A stretch of 64,000 nt of DNA. Source: Saccharofermentans sp. (GTDB lineage: Bacteria; Bacillota; Clostridia; Saccharofermentanales; Saccharofermentanaceae). The stretch spans positions 25,231 to 89,230 of the forward strand of contig JAIKYD010000003.1 of NCBI GenBank assembly GCA_024683485.1. The letters are read 5' to 3'. This document shows positions 1 through 8,263 of this stretch, one piece after another. The notes under the pieces are model-generated. The model searched no databases, had not been told where the DNA came from, and saw nothing but the letters and a program-made list of their open reading frames with translations. Position 1 is the first letter of the stretch. Each line of letters begins with the position of its first letter. A program made the position numbers and the translations under genes.

Positions 1-456
1 TCTCTGATATTTCTTTATCTCATCATCGGTCAGGGGAACGATCCTTTTCGCTACAATGGTATCAGGGGTATCCTCAAACTCGTCTATATGGCTTCCGGCA
101 ATATCGAGTTCAGGATCTTGGGCAAATTCAGCAAGTTGCTTCTCAAACCGGTCTTCCCTTGCGATATCATCAGTATCCATTCTGGCAATAATCTCATTCG
201 AACACGCAGGAACGCCTGCCTGAAGCGCAAGTCCGAGACCCTGGTTAACGGGCAGCGGAACACGCTTTATAAGTCCGGGATGCTCTTTCTCATATCTGTT
301 CAGGACAGCATATAATTCGTCAGTAAGAGGACCGTCTTCAACGACAAGCCACTCATCCGCCTGAACCGTCTGCCTCAAGAGACTTTGAAAGCACTCTTCA
401 ACATATTCCGGCTTCTCTTTATAGTAGAGTGACATCAAAACGCTAAAGGCTGCCAT
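1..456 (-). CDS. Glycosyltransferase family 2, C-terminally cut by window edge
   Basis: The minus-strand reading frame starts with ATG at 456 and is open to base 1, so 152 residues are visible and the C-terminus lies outside. The N-terminus reads as a GT-A fold GT2 enzyme: FSVLMSLYYKEKPEYVEECF is the usual nucleotide-binding start, VVEDGPLTDELY carries the first acidic motif, and MDTDDIAREDRF is the DXD metal/nucleotide-sugar motif. Such enzymes transfer a sugar from a nucleotide donor to a lipid-linked glycan on the cytoplasmic face. The start is 6 bases after the licD stop, so it is very probably the next gene of the surface-glycan operon. Donor and acceptor cannot be told from the fragment. 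Confidence 0.88.
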   Translation of the reverse strand, partial: MAAFSVLMSLYYKEKPEYVEECFQSLLRQTVQADEWLVVEDGPLTDELYAVLNRYEKEHPGLIKRVPLPVNQGLGLALQAGVPACSNEIIARMDTDDIAREDRFEKQLAEFAQDPELDIAGSHIDEFEDTPDTIVAKRIVPLTDDEIKKYQR

Positions 457-462
457 ATATTC

Positions 463-1218
463 TCAGATAAATAAAACTTCGCTGTGGATCGGTTCTCTAT
501 TGTCAACGGGCGGGGGCGTCATATAATCCCCGTAGAATTCGGTCAGCACTTTATCCGCGCCCTTGAATCCGTAGAATTCGGAATCCTCAAACTTGTATTT
601 TACAAGCGGGAAAAGGCCTTCATCTTCAATATATTTCCGTTCAGACATAAAGGCAATTATATCCTTGTCAGGATCACCTTTAAATGTCTTGTGGGCTTCA
701 ATATCCCCACGCAGTTTCTCCATCCGGATGTTATATTCCTTATCACTGATCAATCCCTTGGATCTTCTGCGCTCGATATATTTCCTGTTCTCTTCATCAA
801 CGAACTCCCACCAGCCGGCTTCCTTCATTCTCCTGCATCTGTAAAGATCGACATGCAGTCCCTTATGCTGATACTCATCATCCTGTGGATATCTTGCATG
901 CGTTGTTATGGAATTTAAATCCTTAACATGAGCCCAGGCGTGGAAATAAAGCGGTTCGGACTTTGCATCCTCAAGGAACATATCGTCCGGAAGTTCATTT
1001 CTTAGGTATTCTATTGCCTCATCATATGTATCATCGAAAAGCCAGAGGTCAAAATCATCGTCCCACGGTATAAAACCCTGGTGCCTGACAGCACCGAGCA
1101 GTGTTCCGTAAGCAATCGAATATGGCATGTCATGTGCTTCAAGAATGCTGATGACAGCCTTGGCAACGTGATACAGTCTCCCGTGTATCATTTCAGGTGT
1201 GGCACTAATCTTTGTCAT
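463..1218 (-). CDS. licD: LicD family phosphotransferase
   Basis: A 251-residue protein with the LicD signature near the N-terminus: YGTLLGAVRHQGFIPWDDDF at about residues 38-57, holding the metal-binding acidic cluster. LicD enzymes move a phospho-alcohol, classically phosphocholine from CDP-choline, onto a sugar of a teichoic acid or glycan. No choline kinase or transporter is visible here. The same operon makes AEP and a predicted CMP-AEP synthetase, so the likely donor is CMP-AEP and the product an AEP-substituted glycan; that part is inference from neighbours. It overlaps the rfbB stop by 4 bases, implying translational coupling. Family assignment is firm, substrate is not. Confidence 0.9.
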   Translation of the reverse strand: MTKISATPEMIHGRLYHVAKAVISILEAHDMPYSIAYGTLLGAVRHQGFIPWDDDFDLWLFDDTYDEAIEYLRNELPDDMFLEDAKSEPLYFHAWAHVKDLNSITTHARYPQDDEYQHKGLHVDLYRCRRMKEAGWWEFVDEENRKYIERRRSKGLISDKEYNIRMEKLRGDIEAHKTFKGDPDKDIIAFMSERKYIEDEGLFPLVKYKFEDSEFYGFKGADKVLTEFYGDYMTPPPVDNREPIHSEVLFI

Positions 1219-2237
1219 ACCCTGTCACCATACATCTTCTCGTAATAGTTCTGGTATTCACCGCTGATGATCTCTTCCCACCAGTCACGGTTATCAAGAT
1301 ACCATTTGATAGTCTTTTTGATACCGTCGGCAAACTTCGTCTCAGGAAGCCAGCCGAGTTCATTGTGGATCTTTGTGGGATCTATCGCATAACGCATATC
1401 GTGGCCTTTGCGGTCGGTAACATACGTGATCAGCGATTCGGGCTTGCCCAGTTCCTTGCAGATGAGTTTGACGATATCTATATTCCTCATCTCGTTGTGT
1501 CCGCCAACGTTATATACCTCGCCTACGGTTCCGTTGTGGATTATCAGGTCGATAGCCCTGCAGTGGTCCTCGACATAGAGCCAGTCACGGACATTCAAAC
1601 CCTCGCCGTAAACCGGAAGCGGCTTGTCGTTGAGGCAGTTCGCGATCATAAGAGGAATGAGTTTCTCCGGGAAATGATAAGGACCGTAGTTGTTTGAACA
1701 GCGTGAGATCGTCACAGGCAAACCGAAGGTGCGGTGATATGCCATAACGAGAAGATCTGCACCGGCCTTTGATGAGCTGTAGGGTGAACTGGTATGAAGA
1801 GGTGTCTCCTCCGTAAAGAACAGATCAGGACGGTCAAGCGGAAGATCTCCGTAAACCTCATCTGTTGATACCTGATGATATCTCTTGATACCGTATTTCC
1901 TGCATGCATCCATAAGGACACTGGTACCGATGATATTTGTCTGAAGGAAGATCGAAGGATCTTCAATGCTTCTGTCAACATGGCTCTCAGCAGCGAAATT
2001 TACAACAATATCAGGATGTTCCTCTTCAAAAAGCTTATAAACGCCTTCCCTGTCACAGATATCCAGTTTGACGAATCTGAAATTTGGTTTATCCATCACA
2101 CTCTTTAAAGTGGAAAGATTGCCGGCATAAGTCAGCTTGTCAAGACAGATGATCCTGTAATCAGGATGGGCATCAAGCATATGAAAAACGAAGTTTGAAC
2201 CTATAAATCCTGCTCCGCCGGTTACGATAATTACCAT
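1215..2237 (-). CDS. rfbB: dTDP-glucose 4,6-dehydratase
   Basis: A 340-residue extended short-chain dehydrogenase. The NAD-binding glycine motif TGGAGFIGSNF is at residues 6-16, the substrate/active-site stretch SHVDRSIEDPSIF follows, and the catalytic Tyr-Lys pair is in SSPYSSSKAGADLL. Length matches RfbB/RmlB. It converts dTDP-glucose to dTDP-4-keto-6-deoxyglucose. RmlC and RmlD are absent, and a VioA-like transaminase lies just upstream, so the product is more likely used for a 4-amino-4,6-dideoxy sugar than for rhamnose, unless rmlACD lie beyond the window. AGGAG precedes the ATG. The 146-base gap upstream is the largest in the operon and could hold an internal promoter (TATAAA-like -10 at 2289-2284, weak -35). 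Confidence 0.93.
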   Translation of the reverse strand: MVIIVTGGAGFIGSNFVFHMLDAHPDYRIICLDKLTYAGNLSTLKSVMDKPNFRFVKLDICDREGVYKLFEEEHPDIVVNFAAESHVDRSIEDPSIFLQTNIIGTSVLMDACRKYGIKRYHQVSTDEVYGDLPLDRPDLFFTEETPLHTSSPYSSSKAGADLLVMAYHRTFGLPVTISRCSNNYGPYHFPEKLIPLMIANCLNDKPLPVYGEGLNVRDWLYVEDHCRAIDLIIHNGTVGEVYNVGGHNEMRNIDIVKLICKELGKPESLITYVTDRKGHDMRYAIDPTKIHNELGWLPETKFADGIKKTIKWYLDNRDWWEEIISGEYQNYYEKMYGDRV

Positions 2238-2383
2238 ACTGTTCTCCTGCTAAATAAATAATTATTTGACTGCACTAAGTAATTTTATACTACTCGTCCT
2301 GATAAACAAGTTGCCCTGATGAGAGATAAATCATTCTCCTGGCGGTTCCGTCTATGCAAAATACATAGAATACTTTTCAAAGA

Positions 2384-3499
2384 TCATGTTTTCGAGAGGC
2401 TTAAGATAATCCCGCAGATCCTGTCAACATCCTCAAGCGCAAGATCAGCATAGATAGGAAGCGTCAGTACGCGTTTGGAAATATCAAGGGCAACCGGTGT
2501 GGCTTCAGGATCAAACCTTCCCTTATAACAGTCAAAGGCTGTCGTAATCGGATAGAAATACTTTCTTGCGAAGACTTTATTATCCTCAAGTTCCTTATAA
2601 ACCTCGTCCCTGTCTGCACCGAATACTGCCTTGTCAAAAACAGCCGGGAAATAAGCATAATTTGGAGTAACATCCTCCTGTGCAGGACAAAGCGTCAGAC
2701 CTTCTTTTCCTCCCAGAAGTTCTCTGTATCTCGCATAGACAGCACTGCGCTTTTTTATCTCATCCGCAAGATGTCTTAAGTTGCAGATTCCCATTGCCGC
2801 GCAAAACTCATTCATCTTGGCATTGCCGCCGACATATGCGACCTCTTCAGGTCCGTGAATACCAAAATTCTTAAGATCCTTGAGGCGCTGCTCCAGCGAA
2901 TCATCGTGATAACAGACGGCTCCGCCCTCAATGGTGTTAAAGACTTTTGTTGCATGGAAACTGAACATTGACGCATCACCAAAGCCGGCAACGCTCTTTC
3001 CCTTGTATGAGACAGCAAAAGCATGAGCAGCATCGTAGATTACTTTAAGCTCATGTTTTCCGGCAATCTCAGCGATCTTCTCAACATCACAGATATTTCC
3101 GTAAACATGCACCGGAAGAATGGCAACGGTCTTTTCCGTGATAAGCTCTTCTATCTTGTCCGCATCGATCGTATAAGTAACAGGATCGATGTCGCAGAAT
3201 ACAGGAGTATATCCGCTTCTTACGATCGCATGTGTTGTGGAGGCAAAAGTAAAAGGTGAAGTAATGATCTCTCCGCCCTTCGGAAGACCAAGAGCCTCCA
3301 GGATATTCTCCAAAGCGAGGTGACCGTTGCAGTAGAGCGCAACGTGCTTAACACCGAGCATAGACTCCAGTTCCGCCTGAAACTGCTTATGCTTTACACC
3401 CATGTTAGTAAGCCAGTGGGAATCCCACAATTCCTTTATCTCATTTGTGTATTCCTCTATATCAGGCATCGAGGATCTCGTTACCAGTATCTCATCCAT
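2384..3499 (-). CDS. vioA: VioA-like dTDP-4-amino-4,6-dideoxyglucose transaminase (DegT/DnrJ/EryC1/StrS family)
   Basis: A 371-residue PLP-dependent aminotransferase of the DegT family. The PLP-binding Asp is in VIYDAAHAF (about 153-161) and the Schiff-base lysine is K185 in SFHATKVFNT. The N-terminus, with LVTRSSMPDIEEYTNEI and WLTNMG, resembles VioA/FdtB-type sugar transaminases. The expected reaction is glutamate-dependent amination of dTDP-4-keto-6-deoxyglucose, made by the adjacent RfbB, giving dTDP-Qui4N. A C3 aminotransferase producing a 3-amino sugar is possible, but no 3,4-ketoisomerase is visible. It starts 1 base after the ATP-grasp/HAD gene stops. The gene symbol is by similarity and tentative. 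Confidence 0.82.
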   Translation of the reverse strand: MDEILVTRSSMPDIEEYTNEIKELWDSHWLTNMGVKHKQFQAELESMLGVKHVALYCNGHLALENILEALGLPKGGEIITSPFTFASTTHAIVRSGYTPVFCDIDPVTYTIDADKIEELITEKTVAILPVHVYGNICDVEKIAEIAGKHELKVIYDAAHAFAVSYKGKSVAGFGDASMFSFHATKVFNTIEGGAVCYHDDSLEQRLKDLKNFGIHGPEEVAYVGGNAKMNEFCAAMGICNLRHLADEIKKRSAVYARYRELLGGKEGLTLCPAQEDVTPNYAYFPAVFDKAVFGADRDEVYKELEDNKVFARKYFYPITTAFDCYKGRFDPEATPVALDISKRVLTLPIYADLALEDVDRICGIILSLSKT

Positions 3500-3500
3500 A

Positions 3501-4787
3501 TCACATTCTCCAATCGATCAGGCTCTCTATCATATCAAGATCATAGACAGGAATGCCCAGTTTATCATGAACATCTTTGCGCTTCGAGAAAGCATCATCA
3601 ATAAAGATCACATCTTTGCCTGTTATATAATCACTCTTGTTGTGATCAGCAGGTATATGAATTATCTCTGCGAACAGGTCTTTGGATATCTTAAATCTCT
3701 CAAGTGAATCATAGATATCTTTCTCGTGCATAGTAAGCAGCACTACAGGGATGCCCTTGTTAAAGCACTGGTAAACAAAGGCCAGTGCCATTATGTTGAC
3801 TTTGTCATCCAGATAAAGCGTATCATCAAAATCAAGATACACCTTATCGTACTTTACACTCGTCTGATAGCGGCTTATAAAGGCACGGTCAAGCAGGATA
3901 TCCTGATTATTATTGATAATATCGACATCATATCCCAGCAAATCGAAAATCGTGAGCATAGGATAATTGATCCCGAGATTTCTGGTCGTTCCCATCGTTC
4001 CGGGAATCCTCGGGGATATCTCAAGGAGCCTGTATTCACCCGAAGTATTGCGCTTCAGCTGGAAGAACCATGCACCGCTGAAGACCATCTTCGAATTGAT
4101 CTTCTCCGCAATGATCTTTACCTGCTCATCAAGCGGAATGATCCTGCTGCGGACAGCAATTCCGGATCTGATACGTTCTCTCCTTCTTATGATCGAAGAC
4201 CTGAGCACACCGTTCCTGTCAGTAAAGCAGTCAACAGTATATTCATCTCCGGGAAGATACTCGCAGATAACATACTGCTCATCACCCGACAGCAGAAGGT
4301 CCAGTTCTTCACGCGATGTGACCTTCATTGCACCTTCTGCTCCCTGTCCAACGGCAGGTTTGCAGAAAACAGGATATTTATCGATATCATCAGCTGAAGG
4401 ATAAGTTCTCGGAATGAAATCCTCATCTTTGAAGAACTCATAAGTTTTTGTCTTTGAACGGCATGTATCAACAGTTTCCAGCGGGGAAGTGACAACTTTT
4501 GCATGGAGCTTGTCCTGCGCCTGTGTCAAAGCCAGGCACGCACTGTCATGGGCAGGATATATGAGGTCGATACCGTATTCATCGATCACCTTGTTAAAGG
4601 CATCGACAAATCCCGGATCACTCGGATAAGGCACTCCTTCAATGTAGTTTTTGAATACAAATTCGGCATGGCAAGATATGCTGCTGCATCCATACAGTTC
4701 AACAAACTTGGAATATTTCAATGCATTATGTATCTCGAATGCGATCTCCGTTCCGGCCGGAAATATGAGCACCTTCTGCTTCATCAT
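3501..4787 (-). CDS. ATP-grasp ligase fused to HAD-family hydrolase
   Basis: A 428-residue two-domain protein. Residues 1-100 form a pre-ATP-grasp nucleotide-binding-like domain. About 105-300 are ATP-grasp, with ATP lysine in VFCKPAVGQGAEG and the Mg-binding end EISPRIPGTMG. Residues 315-428 are a HAD domain with all four motifs: DFDDT, the Thr of LLTMH, the Lys of DHNKSDY and the FIDD acidic pair. ATP-grasp enzymes activate a carboxylate as acyl phosphate and couple it to an amine. Next to a VioA-like transaminase, the simplest guess is ligation of an amino or organic acid to the sugar amine, with HAD removing a phosphate from donor or product. The gene overlaps the flippase stop (TAATG). 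Domains are clear; the reaction is inference. Confidence 0.8.
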   Translation of the reverse strand: MMKQKVLIFPAGTEIAFEIHNALKYSKFVELYGCSSISCHAEFVFKNYIEGVPYPSDPGFVDAFNKVIDEYGIDLIYPAHDSACLALTQAQDKLHAKVVTSPLETVDTCRSKTKTYEFFKDEDFIPRTYPSADDIDKYPVFCKPAVGQGAEGAMKVTSREELDLLLSGDEQYVICEYLPGDEYTVDCFTDRNGVLRSSIIRRRERIRSGIAVRSRIIPLDEQVKIIAEKINSKMVFSGAWFFQLKRNTSGEYRLLEISPRIPGTMGTTRNLGINYPMLTIFDLLGYDVDIINNNQDILLDRAFISRYQTSVKYDKVYLDFDDTLYLDDKVNIMALAFVYQCFNKGIPVVLLTMHEKDIYDSLERFKISKDLFAEIIHIPADHNKSDYITGKDVIFIDDAFSKRKDVHDKLGIPVYDLDMIESLIDWRM

Positions 4788-6244
4788 TAACTCTGCTCCT
4801 TCTTACCAATAATACTCTTTATCACATCCAACAGATAGTCAAAACTCTCCATTTTGAACAGCTTCGCACCAAGAGTATATATTGCAACGCCAAGCGGGAC
4901 CTGTATTGCAAGTGTGATATATTCGTTCATTCCGAGGAATCCCACACAGTAGACTATCCCTCCCATTACCCAGGCAAGTATTATCGAAGGAAGGATATCT
5001 TTGAGCTGTTCCAGATAACCGTAGTTTATGAGTTTCTTATTCGGCCAGGAATTTATGATCTGGCATATAAAGTCACTTACGAGCAATGACAGCGTGATCG
5101 CAAAGACTCCGTACCACATCGATATCAGGAGAAGTGATATTCCGACTATCTTCTTGATGACCTCGAGCTTAAGGAATATATCACTTCTTCCAAGAGCCTT
5201 TATCGCATTGAGGTTGGACGTATGGATCGGATAGAAGGTATAACTGATGCACAGGATCACCATATACGGCACCAATGGCAGCCAGACATCCGGAAGGATT
5301 ACCTTGACAATGGAAGTAGAGCAGCATGCAAGACCTGCCATCATTGGAGCCATCAGGAAGATACTCGTCTTCATGGCCCTTCGCGTCATGCTCTTTACGC
5401 GTTCCTTATCATCCTGAACGCCTGACATTGCGGGGAAAAGAACACTGTCTATGGATGTGTTGATATTCGCAGTAATGAATCCGGGGAACTGGTTTGCCCT
5501 GTCATAGAACGCCAGATCCTCTTCTGTATATTTCTTGCCGATGATGAGCGCACGGAGCTGGGTATAGCCTGTATCCAGGAGACTCGATAACAGAAGCTTC
5601 CAGCCGTATCCGAACAGAACTTTAAGTCTCTTGAACGAGAAATAAAACTCTGGTTTCCACTTTACAGTTATCCACAATATGATGGTATCGATCGCAGTAT
5701 TTGAGACCGATTGGATAACCAGTGCCCACATGCCGTATCCCTTGAGGGCAAGAATGATCCCGGCAACAGCCGCAAATATGGTTCCGCCCAGAGTCGAGAA
5801 GAAAAATCTCTTGAACATAAGGTTTTTAGAGACATAGGCTATCTGAACATTCTTGACTCCGGAGATAATGATCGTAAGACCAAGCACCCTTATGATGGGA
5901 GTAAGTGACGGATCCTCATAGAAATTTGCAAACAGAGGTGCAGTAAAGAACAGAAGCGTGTACAGGATTGCACAGAAAACGATATTGAAAAAGAATACCG
6001 TCGAGAAATCCTTGTTGTCGGAGTCTTTTTTCTGGATCAGTGCATTTCCCAGACCGCTGTCAACAAATACCTGAAGGATCGTAATAACTACAAGAACCAA
6101 TGCAATTGATCCGAACAGATCGGGATCCAGCACATTAGCCAGGACCAGGGATACTATAAGCTCTACGCCCTTTGCTCCGACACGCTCAAACAGTCTCCAA
6201 AGGAAACTGTTCATTACCTTGTTGCCTGTAACGCCCTTCTCCAT
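4787..6244 (-). CDS. wzx: Polysaccharide flippase, Wzx/MOP superfamily
   Basis: A 485-residue polytopic membrane protein, about 12-14 hydrophobic segments, of the MVF/MATE-like polysaccharide exporter superfamily. The N-terminus (KVMNSFLWRLFERVGAKGVE) and GSIALVLVVITILQVFVDSG match WzxC/TuaB-like transporters. It should flip the undecaprenyl-linked repeat unit made by the operon across the membrane. An internal QLRALIIGKKYTEEDLAFYD stretch matches the family core. The gene lies 5 bases after a GT2 gene and overlaps the ATP-grasp/HAD gene by one base. Its presence makes a Wzx/Wzy-type pathway likely; the nearest Wzy-like gene is at 16227-17630 in a separate operon. Confidence 0.9.
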   Translation of the reverse strand: MEKGVTGNKVMNSFLWRLFERVGAKGVELIVSLVLANVLDPDLFGSIALVLVVITILQVFVDSGLGNALIQKKDSDNKDFSTVFFFNIVFCAILYTLLFFTAPLFANFYEDPSLTPIIRVLGLTIIISGVKNVQIAYVSKNLMFKRFFFSTLGGTIFAAVAGIILALKGYGMWALVIQSVSNTAIDTIILWITVKWKPEFYFSFKRLKVLFGYGWKLLLSSLLDTGYTQLRALIIGKKYTEEDLAFYDRANQFPGFITANINTSIDSVLFPAMSGVQDDKERVKSMTRRAMKTSIFLMAPMMAGLACCSTSIVKVILPDVWLPLVPYMVILCISYTFYPIHTSNLNAIKALGRSDIFLKLEVIKKIVGISLLLISMWYGVFAITLSLLVSDFICQIINSWPNKKLINYGYLEQLKDILPSIILAWVMGGIVYCVGFLGMNEYITLAIQVPLGVAIYTLGAKLFKMESFDYLLDVIKSIIGKKEQS

Positions 6245-6249
6245 ACGCT

Positions 6250-7092
6250 TTACCTTTTAAACAGTATCAAAAGTCTCAGATGCACTCTGGAGAGAAACAG
6301 TCTGAAAAGCTTTTTGGATATGGTCTTGTGGTATTTTCTGCCGGTATCGGTATCGAGTTGTTTAAGCCCGGCCACAAGTTCTTTTATGAAGGCCAGGTTT
6401 GCCCTCCTGTTCTTCTCGGAAGAAACTGACCAGGAACCAGGCACCGACACACGGTAAACCGACATATTATCAGGAAGATAAAGCATTCCGCCTTTTATTG
6501 AACCGCTTATCTGATAGGTATAATCCAGAGGGCATACATCAACGAACTTTCTTCTCTCGGTAAGGATCTCTCTTCTTACAAGGATGGAGTTTGTAGATAC
6601 AAATGCACCTCCGCCTTCAATAACTTTCTCAACGGGGATTACAGTCATTTCCTTTCCGTGTTCGACTGCTCCGGTTACAGTCCCGTCGGATGCATTGATG
6701 AGCGTTGATGCGTGCACACAGATATCTGTTTCAGGGTGAGATTCCAAAGCATCGTGCTGTTTCTGAAGCTTATCAGGATCAGTCCAGTAGTCATCACCCT
6801 CGCATAAAGCAATATATTTACCCTTTGAACGTCTCAGCTGAAATACATCCGTGATCCAGACATCTTTTGAATACTGATTTTCTTTCTGATAGATGGGCTT
6901 GATTATATCCGGATATTTCGCTTCGTATTCACGGATGATGTCCGCGGTGTTATCAGTCGATGCATCATCATGAATCAGGACCTCATACTTAAAGCCCGTT
7001 CTCTGCATCACAAAACCGTCCAGCGCGTCCCTGATGTACTTGCCGTGGTTATATGCGTTGCATATTATGCTTACTTCGACATCACTGTTCAT
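6250..7092 (-). CDS. Glycosyltransferase family 2
   Basis: A 280-residue GT2 enzyme. VSIICNAYNHGKYIRDALDG is the N-terminal nucleotide-binding segment, HDDASTDNTADII the first acidic motif, and CEGDDYWTDPDKLQKQ combines the metal-binding site with a WxDP-type catalytic region. No membrane helix is evident apart from a mildly hydrophobic C-terminus (LFLSRVHLRLLILF), which may bind the membrane peripherally. It should add one sugar to the lipid-linked intermediate exported by the adjacent flippase. It lies between phosphonopyruvate decarboxylase (16-base gap) and wzx (5-base gap). Sugar specificity cannot be read from sequence. Confidence 0.9.
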   Translation of the reverse strand: MNSDVEVSIICNAYNHGKYIRDALDGFVMQRTGFKYEVLIHDDASTDNTADIIREYEAKYPDIIKPIYQKENQYSKDVWITDVFQLRRSKGKYIALCEGDDYWTDPDKLQKQHDALESHPETDICVHASTLINASDGTVTGAVEHGKEMTVIPVEKVIEGGGAFVSTNSILVRREILTERRKFVDVCPLDYTYQISGSIKGGMLYLPDNMSVYRVSVPGSWSVSSEKNRRANLAFIKELVAGLKQLDTDTGRKYHKTISKKLFRLFLSRVHLRLLILFKR

Positions 7093-7108
7093 TCAGTTCT
7101 TTCTCCGA

Positions 7109-8239
7109 TCAGTTGCCGGCGGAAGAATTCAGGTAATCCATGAAATTCTCTTTGTTCTCAAGTGCTGTAGTGGTCGGTCTTCCAAGATCTTCTCTTGCCC
7201 CGATCGAGCACTTGACTTCAATAAGGCTCAGTTCATTCCTTTTTTTCGCTGATTCAAGTTCCTTATCGAGATCATCGAAATTATCAACGCTGACAGCGTT
7301 TGGATATCCGCATGCTTTGGCAACCGCCACAATATCAATGGAGTCCGCAACGGTCGGCATTCCGCCTACAGTCTCATGTGCACTGTTGTTAATGACGACA
7401 TGAATAAGATTTGAAGGTTTATTTGCACCCAGAACCGCCATGGATCCCATGTGCATAAGAACTGCACCGTCACCGTCCACGCACCAGATCCTCATGTCAG
7501 GTTTGTTGATGGCAACTCCCAGAGCAATAGATGATGAATGACCCATTGATCCGACTGTCAGGAAGTCATACTTGTGTGACTGCCCGTTCGCTACCCTGGT
7601 CTCGAAAAGTTCTCTTGAAGCCTTGCCCGTCGTTGAAACGATCGGATCCTCACCTGAGGCCTTCACGATATGCTGGATAATCTCTTCACGGACCATTTTG
7701 TTCTCATTCTTGTATTCGACTTTGCCGTCAAATGTAAGGGCTCCCTTGCGGATAACAAAAGCAACATCTTTGCCCTTTGCAAGGATATCCCTGAAGCCTG
7801 CCATAGCAGCTTCTGCTTCTTCATCAGTTGTGTCTTTTCCAATGATAAATGTTGCTATATCCATATCCTCAAGGAGTTTGACTGTTACCTCACCCTGATA
7901 GATATGCTGCGGCTCATCGTGTATGCCAGGCTCACCGCGCCAGCCTACGATAAAGACCATAGGGATCGCATAGACCTTGTCATTTAAGAGTGACGCAACA
8001 GGATTAATGATGTTGCCCTCACCTGAATTCTGCATATAAACAACCGGAACTTTGCCTGTGGCAAGGTGGTAGCCTGCTGCCAGAGCCGTGCAGTTGCCCT
8101 CGTTTGCGGCGATCACATGATGATGCGGATCTATCCCGTATTCAGCCATCAGATAATTGCAAAGAGCTTTCAGCTGGCTGTCCGGAACTCCCGAATAGAA
8201 ATCAGCACCTATTATCTCTACAAGTTTTTCAACCTTCAT
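7109..8239 (-). CDS. aepY: Phosphonopyruvate decarboxylase
   Basis: A 376-residue thiamine-diphosphate enzyme. The N-terminus FYSGVPDSQLKALCNYL is characteristic of phosphonopyruvate/sulfopyruvate decarboxylases. The catalytic Glu lies in VIAANEGNCTALAAGYHLAT. The TPP/Mg motif GDGAVLMHMGSMAVLG continues into VVINNSAHETVGGMPT. It decarboxylates phosphonopyruvate to phosphonoacetaldehyde, the step that pulls the unfavourable PEP mutase reaction forward. PEP mutase (24-base gap upstream in transcription) and AEP transaminase flank it, which supports the phosphonate rather than the sulfopyruvate assignment. Length matches the fused single-chain form. Confidence 0.95.
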   Translation of the reverse strand: MKVEKLVEIIGADFYSGVPDSQLKALCNYLMAEYGIDPHHHVIAANEGNCTALAAGYHLATGKVPVVYMQNSGEGNIINPVASLLNDKVYAIPMVFIVGWRGEPGIHDEPQHIYQGEVTVKLLEDMDIATFIIGKDTTDEEAEAAMAGFRDILAKGKDVAFVIRKGALTFDGKVEYKNENKMVREEIIQHIVKASGEDPIVSTTGKASRELFETRVANGQSHKYDFLTVGSMGHSSSIALGVAINKPDMRIWCVDGDGAVLMHMGSMAVLGANKPSNLIHVVINNSAHETVGGMPTVADSIDIVAVAKACGYPNAVSVDNFDDLDKELESAKKRNELSLIEVKCSIGAREDLGRPTTTALENKENFMDYLNSSAGN

Positions 8240-8263
8240 ATTCTTCTCCGATTCCGTTCTTTA

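Noticed and set aside
484..918. Plus-strand frames of 60-160 residues opposite licD, rfbB and other genes
   Set aside because: They are shadows of well-supported minus-strand genes, without ribosome binding sites or recognisable domains.
1215..2237. dTDP-rhamnose pathway
   Set aside because: RmlC, RmlD and RmlA are not in the window, and the neighbour is a sugar transaminase.
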